A stretch of DNA of 64,000 bases. It comes from Chloracidobacterium thermophilum B (GTDB lineage: Bacteria; Acidobacteriota; Blastocatellia; Chloracidobacteriales; Chloracidobacteriaceae). The stretch is from contig NC_016024.1 of assembly GCF_000226295.1 (NCBI RefSeq), forward strand, positions 1,037,501 through 1,101,500, written 5' to 3'. Positions 35,575-44,310 of the stretch are shown one piece after another. The notes below the pieces were generated by a model. It worked only from the letters and a program-made list of their open reading frames with translations, searched no databases and had not been told where the DNA came from. A program made the translations under genes and the position numbers. The number at the start of each line of letters is the position of its first letter. Within the stretch, counting starts at the first letter, position 1.

Positions 35575-37899
35575 ATGCGACAAACCATTTTCTGCCTGCT
35601 GCTTTCCCTGTGTCTGGGCTGGACACTGTGGGAAACCCCGGCTGTGGCGGTTGCCCAGTCAAAGTCCAAGCCCAGCGACAAGTTCCGCCAGCTCGATGAA
35701 GTGTTGCCCACGCCCAACGAATACCGTACGGCCTCCGGCGCGCCGGGACACAGGTACTGGCAAAATCGCGCCGACCACGTCATCAGTGTTGAACTCGATG
35801 ACGAGCGCCAGCGCATCCAGGCCAGCGAGACCATCACCTACACAAACAACTCGCCCGATGAGCTGCGCTACCTCTGGTTGCAGCTCGACCAGAACATCTT
35901 TGCCAAGGACAGTGACGCCTTCCGCGCCCAGACTTCGGGCGGACTGGACCGCGTGCCCTTCTCTGTTCTCGACAGCCTGCTGCGCCGGCCCGAATTCGAC
36001 GGCGGTTACAAGATCACAGCCGTAAAAGACGCCAAGGGGCAGCCGCTCCGGTACACCGTCGTCAAAACCATGATGCGTGTGGATTTGCCCACGCCGCTCA
36101 AGCCCGGCCAACAGGTGAGCTTTGCGGTGGACTGGAACTACAACATCAACGATGCCGTGAAGCTCGGCGGGCGCTCCGGGTACGAGTATTTCCCAAAGGA
36201 CAAGAACTACATTTACGAAATCGCCCAGTGGTTTCCGCGCATGTGCGCCTACACGGACTACCGTGGCTGGCAGCACACGCAGTTTCTTGGGGCCGGTGAG
36301 TTTACGCTGGAGTTTGGCAACTACCGCGTGTCCATCACCGTGCCGGATGACCACATCGTGGCGGCGACGGGCGTCCTTCAGAACCCCAGGCAGGTGCTGA
36401 CGCCGGAGCAGATCGCACGGCTGGAGCGCGCCAAAACGGCGGCGGCGCCGGTGCTCATCGTGACGCCGGAAGAGGCCCGGCGGGCGGAGCAGGGGCGTCC
36501 CACGGGCAGGAAAACCTGGATTTTTCAGGCGGAAAACGTCCGCGATTTTGCCTTTGCTTCCTCGCGGAAGTTCATCTGGGACGCCATGGGGCACAATGTC
36601 GAGGGCAACCAGGTCATGGCGATGTCGTACTATCCCAACGAGGGCAATCCCTTGTGGGAAAAGTATTCCACACACGCCATCATCCACACGCTCAACGTTT
36701 ATTCGCGCTACACGTTTACCTATCCCTACCCGGTGGCCATTTCGGTCAACGGCCCCGTAGGCGGCATGGAATACCCGATGATCTGTTTCAATGGTCCGCG
36801 TCCGCTTGAAGATGGCACGTATTCGGCGCGTACGAAGTACGGTCTCATCAGCGTCATCATTCACGAAGTCGGCCATAACTTTTTCCCGATGATTGTCAAC
36901 TCCGATGAGCGGCAGTGGACGTGGATGGATGAAGGTCTCAACACCTTTTTGCAGTATCTGGCCGAACAGGAATGGGAAGAAAAATATCCGTCGTTCCGGG
37001 GTGAACCACAGTACATCGTGGATTACATGAAGAGCGAAAACCAGGTGCCCATCATGACGCAGTCGGATTCGCTCCTGCAGTTTGGCAACAACGCCTATGC
37101 CAAGCCGGCGACGGCCCTCAACATTCTGCGCGAGACGATTCTGGGGCGGGAACTCTTTGACTATGCTTTCAAAGAGTACGCCCGGCGGTGGAAGTTCAAA
37201 CGCCCGGAACCGGCTGACTTCTTCCGCACCATGGAAGACGCTTCCGGCGTGGATTTGGATTGGTTCTGGCGCGGCTGGTTTTATTCGACCGACCACGTGG
37301 ACATTTCCATTGAGAATGTCCGCTGGTATCGCCTCGACACCCAGAATCCCTACATTGAAAAGGGGCTTCGCCGCCAGGAACGTGAGTCGCGTCCAGTAAC
37401 ACTTTCCCAGGAACGCAACAAACCGTTGCCAAAGCGGGTGGATCAGTACCCTGACCTGAAGGATTTTTACAACCGGTATGACGAACTCGATGTAACCGAG
37501 ACTGACCGGGAGATGTATCGGCAGTTTCTGGCGACGTTGACCGACCGCGAGAAAGAAATCCTCAACGCCGGACTGAATTTCTACTTTGTGGATTTCAAGA
37601 ATATCGGTGGTTTGGTCATGCCCATCATTCTGGAAGTGACCTACACGGACGGCACAAAGGAAGAAATGCGCTTTCCGGCTGAAATCTGGCGGCTCAACAA
37701 CTTTGAAGTCTCCAAGCTCATTGTGACGCCGAAAGAAATTGCGAGCATTACGCTAGACCCGCGATTAGAGACGGCGGACGCTGATTTTGGCGAACAACTT
37801 TTTCCCGCGCCGTCCAGTCAAGTCACGTTTCCAGGTTTTCAAGGAGCAGCGTCAGGGGCCGCCCAACCCGATGCAGTTGGAGCGCAAGGGGCAGAGTAA
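35575..37899 (+). CDS. M1-family zinc metallopeptidase, exported
   Basis: A 774-residue gluzincin with a signal peptide (TIFCLLLSLCLGWTLW, cleavage near AVAQ). The N-terminal beta domain leads to a catalytic domain with HEVGH at residues 430-434 and the third zinc ligand Glu453 in WMDEGL, the normal HExxH-18-E spacing. The upstream GGMEYP motif, equivalent to the GxMEN exopeptidase signature, binds the peptide N-terminus. The C-terminus extends beyond the catalytic domain and ends in an Ala/Gln-rich tail. It should trim peptides in the periplasm. ATG 35575 is chosen; GTG 35572 directly precedes it. Confidence 0.92.
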   Translation: MRQTIFCLLLSLCLGWTLWETPAVAVAQSKSKPSDKFRQLDEVLPTPNEYRTASGAPGHRYWQNRADHVISVELDDERQRIQASETITYTNNSPDELRYLWLQLDQNIFAKDSDAFRAQTSGGLDRVPFSVLDSLLRRPEFDGGYKITAVKDAKGQPLRYTVVKTMMRVDLPTPLKPGQQVSFAVDWNYNINDAVKLGGRSGYEYFPKDKNYIYEIAQWFPRMCAYTDYRGWQHTQFLGAGEFTLEFGNYRVSITVPDDHIVAATGVLQNPRQVLTPEQIARLERAKTAAAPVLIVTPEEARRAEQGRPTGRKTWIFQAENVRDFAFASSRKFIWDAMGHNVEGNQVMAMSYYPNEGNPLWEKYSTHAIIHTLNVYSRYTFTYPYPVAISVNGPVGGMEYPMICFNGPRPLEDGTYSARTKYGLISVIIHEVGHNFFPMIVNSDERQWTWMDEGLNTFLQYLAEQEWEEKYPSFRGEPQYIVDYMKSENQVPIMTQSDSLLQFGNNAYAKPATALNILRETILGRELFDYAFKEYARRWKFKRPEPADFFRTMEDASGVDLDWFWRGWFYSTDHVDISIENVRWYRLDTQNPYIEKGLRRQERESRPVTLSQERNKPLPKRVDQYPDLKDFYNRYDELDVTETDREMYRQFLATLTDREKEILNAGLNFYFVDFKNIGGLVMPIILEVTYTDGTKEEMRFPAEIWRLNNFEVSKLIVTPKEIASITLDPRLETADADFGEQLFPAPSSQVTFPGFQGAASGAAQPDAVGAQGAE

Positions 37900-38055
37900 A
37901 CCCCAAGGCGATAACCCACGGCCGTAAGCTTCCTGATAACAGCTTCTGGCCTTCACAGGAAGGTGAGGCTGAAAAACAACCCAGGTGTCACCGCTACCCT
38001 TTGTCGAGGCGGATGGATATACTCAGTCCATCATCTGTGAGCGTACCGGCGGTTT

Positions 38056-38972
38056 ATGGCTTCCAGGGTTGGGTTTGTCATTCTTTCCCACCGCGGCACT
38101 GATTGGCCGCTTCTGGCCCGCTTGTTTCCCGTTTGCGCGAACTGCCGGAAGCGAGCATTGCACTTCACCACGACACTTACCAGTCACCGCTCAACAGGGA
38201 ACTGATTGAGCGGTACGATGTGCAGGTTGTCCCGGCAGTAGGTCGCACCAGTTGGTCAAATATCATCAATGTGTTTGCAACCGTCGCCGAACTTGAAGTG
38301 CTTTTCCGGCAGCCAAGGCGTCCCCGCTGGTATGTGACACTTTCTCAAAGCTGCTACCCCATCAAGTCAGCATCGCACATTGCCAAAATTCTCGATGGAC
38401 TGACAGACGACTTTTATATTGACATGCGTCTGGTCAATTTCCAGGCAAGTCATTTATTGCTTGATAAGTATGTTGAGGATGCCATCAGGAAGTACACGTT
38501 GTGTCATATACCGTTCATTTCCAGATATGGTCGTTTCTACTGGCGCCCACTCAAGATTTATCGTCCGAGAAGTGTTATCCCGTTCAGAGATAGCTTTTAC
38601 GTTTTTCACGGATCAAACTGGCTGGTTCTTTCCGAATGCGCAGTAGAGTATTTGCTGAGACAGGACATTGCCTGTCATCCGGTAACAGAATTTTACCTGA
38701 CACAGTATGACCAGCAAGATGATCGTCAGTCACCTTGTCCCCAGGAGATTGTGATACAAAGCATTCTTGGTAATGCCAGGGAGCTGAAGGGAGCTTATCG
38801 CAACTGGCACTATATTGACTGGGAAGGCGCCAAAGATTGGCATCCCAATGTCTTAACCGAGCGCCACTGGTCAGCCATCATTGCTTCAGACGCTCTTTGG
38901 GCACGAAAATTTGATCTTGAGAAAAGCGCCACTTTGCTTAAGCGCATTGATACTGAAATTCTTGACACCTGA
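38056..38972 (+). CDS. Core-2/I-branching-type glycosyltransferase, frameshifted near the start
   Basis: The coding content resembles GT14 family enzymes (beta-1,6-N-acetylglucosaminyltransferases), with TLSQSCYPIK, FYVFHGSNWLVLS and a late TEFYLTQ. The main frame opens only at 38103, but the natural N-terminus (ATG 38056, MASRVGFVILSHRGTDWPL) is in another frame. The two join near 38121-38126, where one missing base separates LLARL from VSRLRELPE. This is either a real inactivating deletion or a sequence error; a start at TTG 38103 would lose the first beta strand. Base composition is visibly more AT-rich than the neighbours. It is convergent with the next glycosyltransferase. Confidence 0.6.
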
Positions 38973-38999
38973 ACTTTACCTGCCTGGTTTTTTCTTACA

Positions 39000-40175
39000 C
39001 TATCCTGCAATCTTTTCCAGTTCACTTTTGAATTTCCTCCGTATCACGACAGGATTCAATTCACCCTGGTGCAAGTGCATCGCAGCTTCACTTAATCTTT
39101 TTTGCTCGTCCCGATTAGTAGTTAATTTCTCCACAGCATCGCAGACGGATTGAGGGGAAGGATCAGTGACAACCAAGGCGCTGCGACGTTGCTGAGCAAA
39201 TTTTACGACCGTGCAGTATTCCGGGCCCCAAACGATAATGGGCTTCCCAAAGGCGCAGTAGTCGCAGAACTTCGTCGTGAACGCTGTCTCAACAAAAAAG
39301 CGCACACTGGGGTCAAAACTCATGACAACGAGAAGAAAGTCCGCTTTGGCAAGGTGCTTCACGAGTTCACGATTTGGTGTGAAGCCGTGGTAAGAACCAT
39401 CTGCCCGTGCTGCGGCCTGCTCTTCCGCCGGCCAGTCGCAAAGCCCGTAGAGGGCAATTTTTGCCTTTCCACGCTGTAGCAGGGCCCTTCGTAACTGAGC
39501 CAGCATGCTTCCGTATGTGCCTTCAATGTTTCCCGCATAAACCAGTGTTGGTTGGTGCTTCGCTGGCTGTTCACCATCTGTAGCGGGCGAAATCACCTCC
39601 AAGTTACCTAGAGGGTAAATGACATGGGCATTGGGGTGCGGCCCGAGTGCTTCACGCATACCCTCACTTGTGCAGAAAGCTACGTCGCTTTGTTGATAAA
39701 GTTCTTGCCACCTACGCTCAAGCATGGGGCGTGTCGAGGCCAGAGCTGGAAAGTAGCGTGGTTTCCAATCAGCAAAGTACGTTGCCAGCGGAATTTTTAA
39801 CCGGCGTGCCAATTTTCGCGCCAGGTGGCTCAGGCTGTTGTCAGCCAAAGCAACGATGACTTCCGGATTGAAAGCGCGAACCTTCTGCCACAACCACGGC
39901 GATATAAAGCCGGTTGCCACGAATTGCTCGTATGCCCAGGCCCATTCGTAAAAGCGGCTTCTTTTCAAACGGCGAATGAGTTGCGGTGACCGGAAGGGTA
40001 GGAAAGTTACCGACGGAGGCAACGAGGGTAAGGTGATGCCTGGAAAAGTGTCATCCAGTGGCGGGGAAATCACAAGGACTTTCATGTCGCTGGGTTGAAT
40101 AACCAATCGGTACATCACGATTGGTGCTCCACGCCACTCAACCGGCGGCTCATTGCCCATATAAAGGACGCGCAT
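39000..40175 (-). CDS. GT4-type glycosyltransferase
   Basis: A 391-residue GT-B fold glycosyltransferase. The N-terminus MRVLYMGNEPP and a mid-region LVYAGNIEGTYGSMLAQL are typical of group 1 enzymes. The C-terminal donor site reads VVMSFDPSVRFFVETAFTTKFCDYCAFGKPII, with the glutamate-containing motif replaced by a KFCDY-type loop. It probably adds a sugar to a cell-surface polysaccharide. ATG 40175 begins the conserved part; the frame stays open to 40217. Its AT-richer neighbour and lack of housekeeping context suggest an acquired surface-polysaccharide segment. Confidence 0.8.
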   Translation of the reverse strand: MRVLYMGNEPPVEWRGAPIVMYRLVIQPSDMKVLVISPPLDDTFPGITLPSLPPSVTFLPFRSPQLIRRLKRSRFYEWAWAYEQFVATGFISPWLWQKVRAFNPEVIVALADNSLSHLARKLARRLKIPLATYFADWKPRYFPALASTRPMLERRWQELYQQSDVAFCTSEGMREALGPHPNAHVIYPLGNLEVISPATDGEQPAKHQPTLVYAGNIEGTYGSMLAQLRRALLQRGKAKIALYGLCDWPAEEQAAARADGSYHGFTPNRELVKHLAKADFLLVVMSFDPSVRFFVETAFTTKFCDYCAFGKPIIVWGPEYCTVVKFAQQRRSALVVTDPSPQSVCDAVEKLTTNRDEQKRLSEAAMHLHQGELNPVVIRRKFKSELEKIAG

Positions 40176-40277
40176 TGACCTTGCTCCGGGAAAGGAGTTC
40201 ACCTTTTGGGAATACAATCACACACCTTGCCCGGTTTCACAAGGTTCGGTTTACGCCAGAACTCTGAAGCCGAGTCA

Positions 40278-40311
40278 GGCAGGTGTTTTGGGGCACGCAA
40301 AAACACCTGCC
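40278..40311 (-). terminator. Hairpin terminator downstream of the TonB receptor gene
   Basis: GGCAGGTGTTTT (40278-40289) and AAAACACCTGCC (40300-40311) pair perfectly over 12 bases with a ten-base loop. It lies 44 bases past the receptor stop in its reading direction. The A/T run is inside the stem and no U-tract follows, so the mechanism is less certain. Confidence 0.5.
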
Positions 40312-40354
40312 AGGCTTTCTTGCTCAGTAACTACGGGACTTGCACCACAGACAC

Positions 40355-42598
40355 TCAGAAAAACCGCATCGTGTAGGTAAACCGCACCCCACGTCCAATC
40401 TCCGGCGCGAACGCTTTGATAAACGACAGGTGGTTGCGGTAGAGCCGGTCGCCCAGATTGAACCCGGTGACGGAAAACACATGCGCGGTGTGGGACGTGG
40501 TGACGGTATAGGACCCGACAAGGTTGACCACTGTGTAGCCGGCCGTTGGTTCTTCCAGCGTGAAAACCCGGTCCTGCCGGTTGGCCATCAGCAACTCCGG
40601 CATCAACCGCAGCCCCTTGAACGTTCCTTCCAGTGCCACCCGCGCGCGCAATGGCGGAATGCGGGGCAGGGGAAGGCCGGTTTTCAGCTCAGCGTTCGTA
40701 TAATCGAGCTGGCTGTAAAACCAGAGATTGGGATGCAGGTTGATGTCGAGCTGGGCTTCCGTTCCCAAAAAGCGTGCGTCACCCTGGGTAAACACACCCA
40801 CTGGCAGCCCATCTTCAAACTCACCCGTCAACACAGGAAAAACAAACGAGCGGATGTCGTAGTAGTAAAACCCGGCACTGGCCCGGACGCGCCGTGACTG
40901 GTGCCGGACACTGACCTCGATGCCATTGGTGAGTTCCCGGCTCAGGTTGGCATCGCCAATTTCAAACAGCAACGTCCCAGGATGCGGCCCGAAGTTGTAC
41001 AGCTCTTCCAGCGCCGGAGCGCGGTACGAGTGCGTGTAGTTGGCCGTCAACGCCCCGTTTTCCCACAGCCCCACCCGCAGCCCGACGCCACCTGAAAAGC
41101 CGGTGAAACTGCGCGCCCGGTTGCCGCCGGTCGGTGCGTAGGCATTGCGCTCGATGCGTCCGCCGAACTGGAGGGCCGCCCGTTCAAACGTCACCTTTTC
41201 CAGCCCAAAGAAAGCAAAGTTGGTCTGGGTCGTCGCCGGCGTCAGCAGTTCCTCGCCCCGGGTTGAATAGTCCCGATACAGGCCCGAAGCACCCCACGTT
41301 CCCTGAAAGCGTCCAAGCGGACGGTGGTCAGCCAGGATACGGTAGGCGAAGGTGTCGTTGCGGAAGGCCGTTTCGACTTCGTTGGTTTCAACCTTGATTT
41401 CGTCGTGGCGGTAGCGGTTGTACTGAAGCTGTACCTGCACGTCAGTGAAAAAGGTGTCGAGATTCCGGGCGCCTGTCAGGAACCGAACCCCGTGCCGCCG
41501 GGGATTGAGACGAACCAGTTCACCCGGTTCGCCACCCTTGGGGCGCAAGGCGCGTTCCCGAACTCGCTCATCGTCATCGTTGTCCGGCAGTGGCGGCACG
41601 CCGTAGTTCTGCCCGGCATAAGTGTAGGCAACGTTGAAAAAGCCGCGTTGGCCATAGTAGCCCCCACCGCCACTGGCGTTGCCGCTCCGGGCAAAGGAGT
41701 TTTCGATGACCCCCAGCGGTGTGCGGTAATCACCTGCCCGCTGCCCGCCACCGTTGGCAAAGACCATCCACGGGCCGCGGCCGTATTTGATGCCTCCATT
41801 GCCGCCGCCAAGCGCATTGCCGGTACCGCCAAAGGCCGTAACGTAGCCTTGCAGCCCAGGATGGGACTCTTCATTGCCGGTCACGGCATTGACAACACCC
41901 CCTACAGCCGTGCTGCCGTAAAGCAGCGTGGCCGGCCCCTTGACCACTTCCAGCCGTTCGACGCCCTGCAAGTCCACAATTTCGGCGTGGTCTCCCGATT
42001 GAAAGCCAATTGAGCCGGTTGTCAGTCCATCCTGTGTGATGAGGACGCGGTCGCCATCGAAGCCCCGGATGACCGGACGCCCTGTGCCGGGACCGAAGGA
42101 GCGTTTGGCGACGCCGACTTCCCGTTCAAGGGCATCGCCCAGCGACACCGGCGCCCGCTCGGCCAGATCAAAGCTGTTGACGGTCGTGACCGCCTGAATG
42201 GCATCGCGGGTGGTTTCTTCCCGAAGCGTCGCCGTCACTGTCACCTGTTCGGTTTCGGCGCGGAGTTTCAGCATGAAATCCAACGTCGTTGGTTCTTGGA
42301 CAATCACTGACTGGACGACATCCGGGATGCGATCCAGGTGGGCAAACACCCGGTAGTTGCCCGGTGGAACGTTTTCAAAACGGTAATTTCCGTTTTCGTC
42401 CGTCACGGCAGAACGCCGCAGCTCGATGATGGTCACAACGGCTTCCGAAACGGGGCGGTCATCCCGTTCAAGTACGACCCGTCCCTGAAGCGTTGATCCC
42501 GACTGGGCTGCGGCACTGGCAACCCAGAGCAGACACCAGCCCAGGAAGCCGAGGGCCCAGCGCCATCTGAGCGGGGCAGAAGAGAAACACACTGGCAT
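40355..42598 (-). CDS. TonB-dependent outer-membrane receptor
   Basis: A 747-residue receptor. The signal peptide (LGFLGWCLLWVASAAAQ) is followed by a carboxypeptidase-regulatory-like beta-sandwich (residues about 36-115; GRVVLERDDRPVSEAVV, then DENGNYRFENVPPGNYRV). A plug domain follows (VIRGFDGDRVLITQDGL, VEVVKGPATLLYGSTAVGG), then a 22-strand barrel ending in the aromatic TYTMRFF. It takes up a chelate or large solute using TonB energy. The cargo is unknown; its divergent position next to an RND efflux operon hints at metal traffic. A strong GGAGG ribosome site precedes ATG 42598. Confidence 0.93.
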   Translation of the reverse strand: MPVCFSSAPLRWRWALGFLGWCLLWVASAAAQSGSTLQGRVVLERDDRPVSEAVVTIIELRRSAVTDENGNYRFENVPPGNYRVFAHLDRIPDVVQSVIVQEPTTLDFMLKLRAETEQVTVTATLREETTRDAIQAVTTVNSFDLAERAPVSLGDALEREVGVAKRSFGPGTGRPVIRGFDGDRVLITQDGLTTGSIGFQSGDHAEIVDLQGVERLEVVKGPATLLYGSTAVGGVVNAVTGNEESHPGLQGYVTAFGGTGNALGGGNGGIKYGRGPWMVFANGGGQRAGDYRTPLGVIENSFARSGNASGGGGYYGQRGFFNVAYTYAGQNYGVPPLPDNDDDERVRERALRPKGGEPGELVRLNPRRHGVRFLTGARNLDTFFTDVQVQLQYNRYRHDEIKVETNEVETAFRNDTFAYRILADHRPLGRFQGTWGASGLYRDYSTRGEELLTPATTQTNFAFFGLEKVTFERAALQFGGRIERNAYAPTGGNRARSFTGFSGGVGLRVGLWENGALTANYTHSYRAPALEELYNFGPHPGTLLFEIGDANLSRELTNGIEVSVRHQSRRVRASAGFYYYDIRSFVFPVLTGEFEDGLPVGVFTQGDARFLGTEAQLDINLHPNLWFYSQLDYTNAELKTGLPLPRIPPLRARVALEGTFKGLRLMPELLMANRQDRVFTLEEPTAGYTVVNLVGSYTVTTSHTAHVFSVTGFNLGDRLYRNHLSFIKAFAPEIGRGVRFTYTMRFF

Positions 42599-42726
42599 AC
42601 AAGTCCTCCGAAGATACGTGTTTCACAGCTTTTTATTTTCACGAATTTTCCTAACTACCCAAGATGGCCAGAAGAATGCAACCGCTCGCCGCTGGTCGGG
42701 CGTGAGAAAGGATACTTGACTTTATG

Positions 42727-42744
42727 CTTTTATAGTTATAAAAG
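42727..42744. promoter_or_regulatory. Perfect palindromic operator candidate in the divergent promoter region
   Basis: CTTTTATA and TATAAAAG form an 8-2-8 perfect inverted repeat. TTGACT at 42716-42721 could be a -35 element, with TATAAA (42737-42742) inside the right arm as -10 and a short 15-base spacer. An ArsR-type repressor gene closes the downstream operon, so this is its likely binding site. Confidence 0.5.
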
Positions 42745-42779
42745 TGCGATAGCTTGCAGAACGAGGTGCTCTTGCCGTG

Positions 42780-43997
42780 ATGTCCAGCTGGTGGAAGCGA
42801 ATCGCCGTCGTGGTTGGAGTTATTTTTGGAGTGGCTGGACTCCTGTGGCTGGGCAGTCGGCTGGCCTCCCATAAGCCATCGGCGGCGGCTGAAAATCGTC
42901 CCGTGCTGACGGCGAATGTCAGCCGGGAAGTCGTGCGCCGGCAGCCCTATCCGCGAGTGTGGCGGATTGCGGGGACACTCCGGCCGCGGGAGGTCGCCAG
43001 CCTGTCCGCTGAAGTGACGGCGCGTGTGACATCCGTTGCCGTCAGGCTTGGCGACAGCGTCCGCGCCGGGCAGCGTCTGGTGACGCTCGATGCCGCCCTC
43101 CCGACAGCCGGACTGGCAACCAGCCAGGCGGAAGTCGAAGCCCTGAAAAACGCAACCGAGGCCATCCGCCGCCGGATTGAAGCGGCTGAAGCCAACGTAC
43201 GCGGGGCCCGCGCCGAACGCGATCTGGCCCAGACCCTCTACGAACGGCAGGAAAAGCTCTTTGTCACTGGCGATGTGCCCCGGCAGAGCCGCGACATTGC
43301 TGAAGGCCGGCTCAAGGCGGCTGAGGCTGCCCTTGAAGCTGCCGAGCGGCAGTTGGCGGCCGAGCAGGCGGAACTGGCCCGCGCCCAGGCGCAGGTTGCC
43401 GTCGGACAGCAACGCCGCCGCGAAGCCGAAACCCAGGTGGCGCAGACCCAGATTGTCGCGCCTTTTGCCGGACGTATTGCCGCGCGCCTGGTTGATCCTG
43501 GTGCGCTGGCTGCACCCGGCGTGCCACTGCTCGTCCTGGAATCGGTTGGCCCGTTGCGCGCCGTCGCTGAAGTCGAAGCCGAACCGGCAGCGGCCCTGCG
43601 CCTTGGACAAACCCTGCGGATTGAGCTGCCCGGTGGGGAAGTGGTGGACGGAACGTTGGTTGAACAAAGCCCGGCGGCTGATCCGGTGACGCGCACCGTC
43701 ACCATCAAGGTTGAACTGCCGCCGTCGGCCAGGGCCTCCAGCGGCATGTTTGTCCGCGTCCTGATACCGCGTGACATCCGCGATGTTCTGACCGTTCCGG
43801 CAGCGGCCGTCGCTGAGCAGGGTGGATTGCAGAGCGTCTTTGTCGTGGACGCAGCCAGCATCGTCCGGCGGCGCATCATCACCGTCGGCGAGCGGCTTGA
43901 CGGCCGGGTGGAAGTGCTGACGGGACTGCGTGAAGGCGAAACCGTGGTGTTTGGCCACGCTGAGTTGCGCGATGGCGTCAAGCTGTCAGCGCCATAA
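42780..43997 (+). CDS. RND efflux periplasmic adaptor (HlyD/MFP family)
   Basis: A 405-residue membrane fusion protein linking an inner-membrane RND pump to an outer-membrane channel. The single N-terminal anchor (VVVGVIFGVAGLLWLGSRL) is followed by a lipoyl half (VTSVAVRLGDSVRAGQRLVTLD), a long alpha-helical hairpin rich in Ala, Glu and Arg (about 115-230), the second lipoyl half and a beta barrel (GRIAARLVDPGALAAPG). The C-terminal VVEVLTGLREGETVV-like region is typical. ATG 42780 is used; GTG 42777 directly precedes it. It is the first gene of a four-gene operon with DUF2892, RND pump and ArsR. Confidence 0.92.
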   Translation: MSSWWKRIAVVVGVIFGVAGLLWLGSRLASHKPSAAAENRPVLTANVSREVVRRQPYPRVWRIAGTLRPREVASLSAEVTARVTSVAVRLGDSVRAGQRLVTLDAALPTAGLATSQAEVEALKNATEAIRRRIEAAEANVRGARAERDLAQTLYERQEKLFVTGDVPRQSRDIAEGRLKAAEAALEAAERQLAAEQAELARAQAQVAVGQQRRREAETQVAQTQIVAPFAGRIAARLVDPGALAAPGVPLLVLESVGPLRAVAEVEAEPAAALRLGQTLRIELPGGEVVDGTLVEQSPAADPVTRTVTIKVELPPSARASSGMFVRVLIPRDIRDVLTVPAAAVAEQGGLQSVFVVDAASIVRRRIITVGERLDGRVEVLTGLREGETVVFGHAELRDGVKLSAP

Positions 43998-44029
43998 GTT
44001 TGCTTGTCATCCAAGGAGGAACATTGGTT

Positions 44030-44242
44030 ATGCCTATGGAACGTATCCTGTTTGTGATTGCCGGTGTTGTGGTCCTGGCGAGTCTGGCGGCCGGCGTATG
44101 GTGGACGCCCTATGCCCTGCTGCTGACGGCTTTTGTCGGGCTGAATCTCATTCTGGGCGGGGTGGCGGATTGGTGTCCGATGATGGCCATTCTGCGCCGC
44201 CTGGGGGTCAAACGCGCGGCTGAAATAGCCTGCGAGCGGTAA
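44030..44242 (+). CDS. DUF2892 (YgaP-type) small membrane protein
   Basis: A 70-residue protein with two transmembrane segments (ILFVIAGVVVLASLAAGVWW and YALLLTAFVGLNLILGG) followed by ADWCPMMAILRRLG, the standard DUF2892 ending with a conserved cysteine. The family often accompanies rhodanese domains or sulfur-stress genes. A strong AAGGAGG ribosome binding site supports ATG 44030 (or ATG 44036). It lies between adaptor and pump, so it may be an accessory of the efflux system. Confidence 0.82.
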   Translation: MPMERILFVIAGVVVLASLAAGVWWTPYALLLTAFVGLNLILGGVADWCPMMAILRRLGVKRAAEIACER

Positions 44243-44310
44243 TGGGTGCGCGTCGCATCCTGTGAAGCAACTCCTGTGACGCAGTTCCTGCGACGGAAGT
44301 GGAGTTTGTT

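Noticed and set aside
35659-37296. Open frame of 545 codons on the minus strand
   Set aside because: Antisense of the M1 peptidase; no signal or domain recognised.
37985-38209. Small open frame ahead of the glycosyltransferase
   Set aside because: It is in a third frame and shows no family features; the real N-terminus is at ATG 38056 in another frame.
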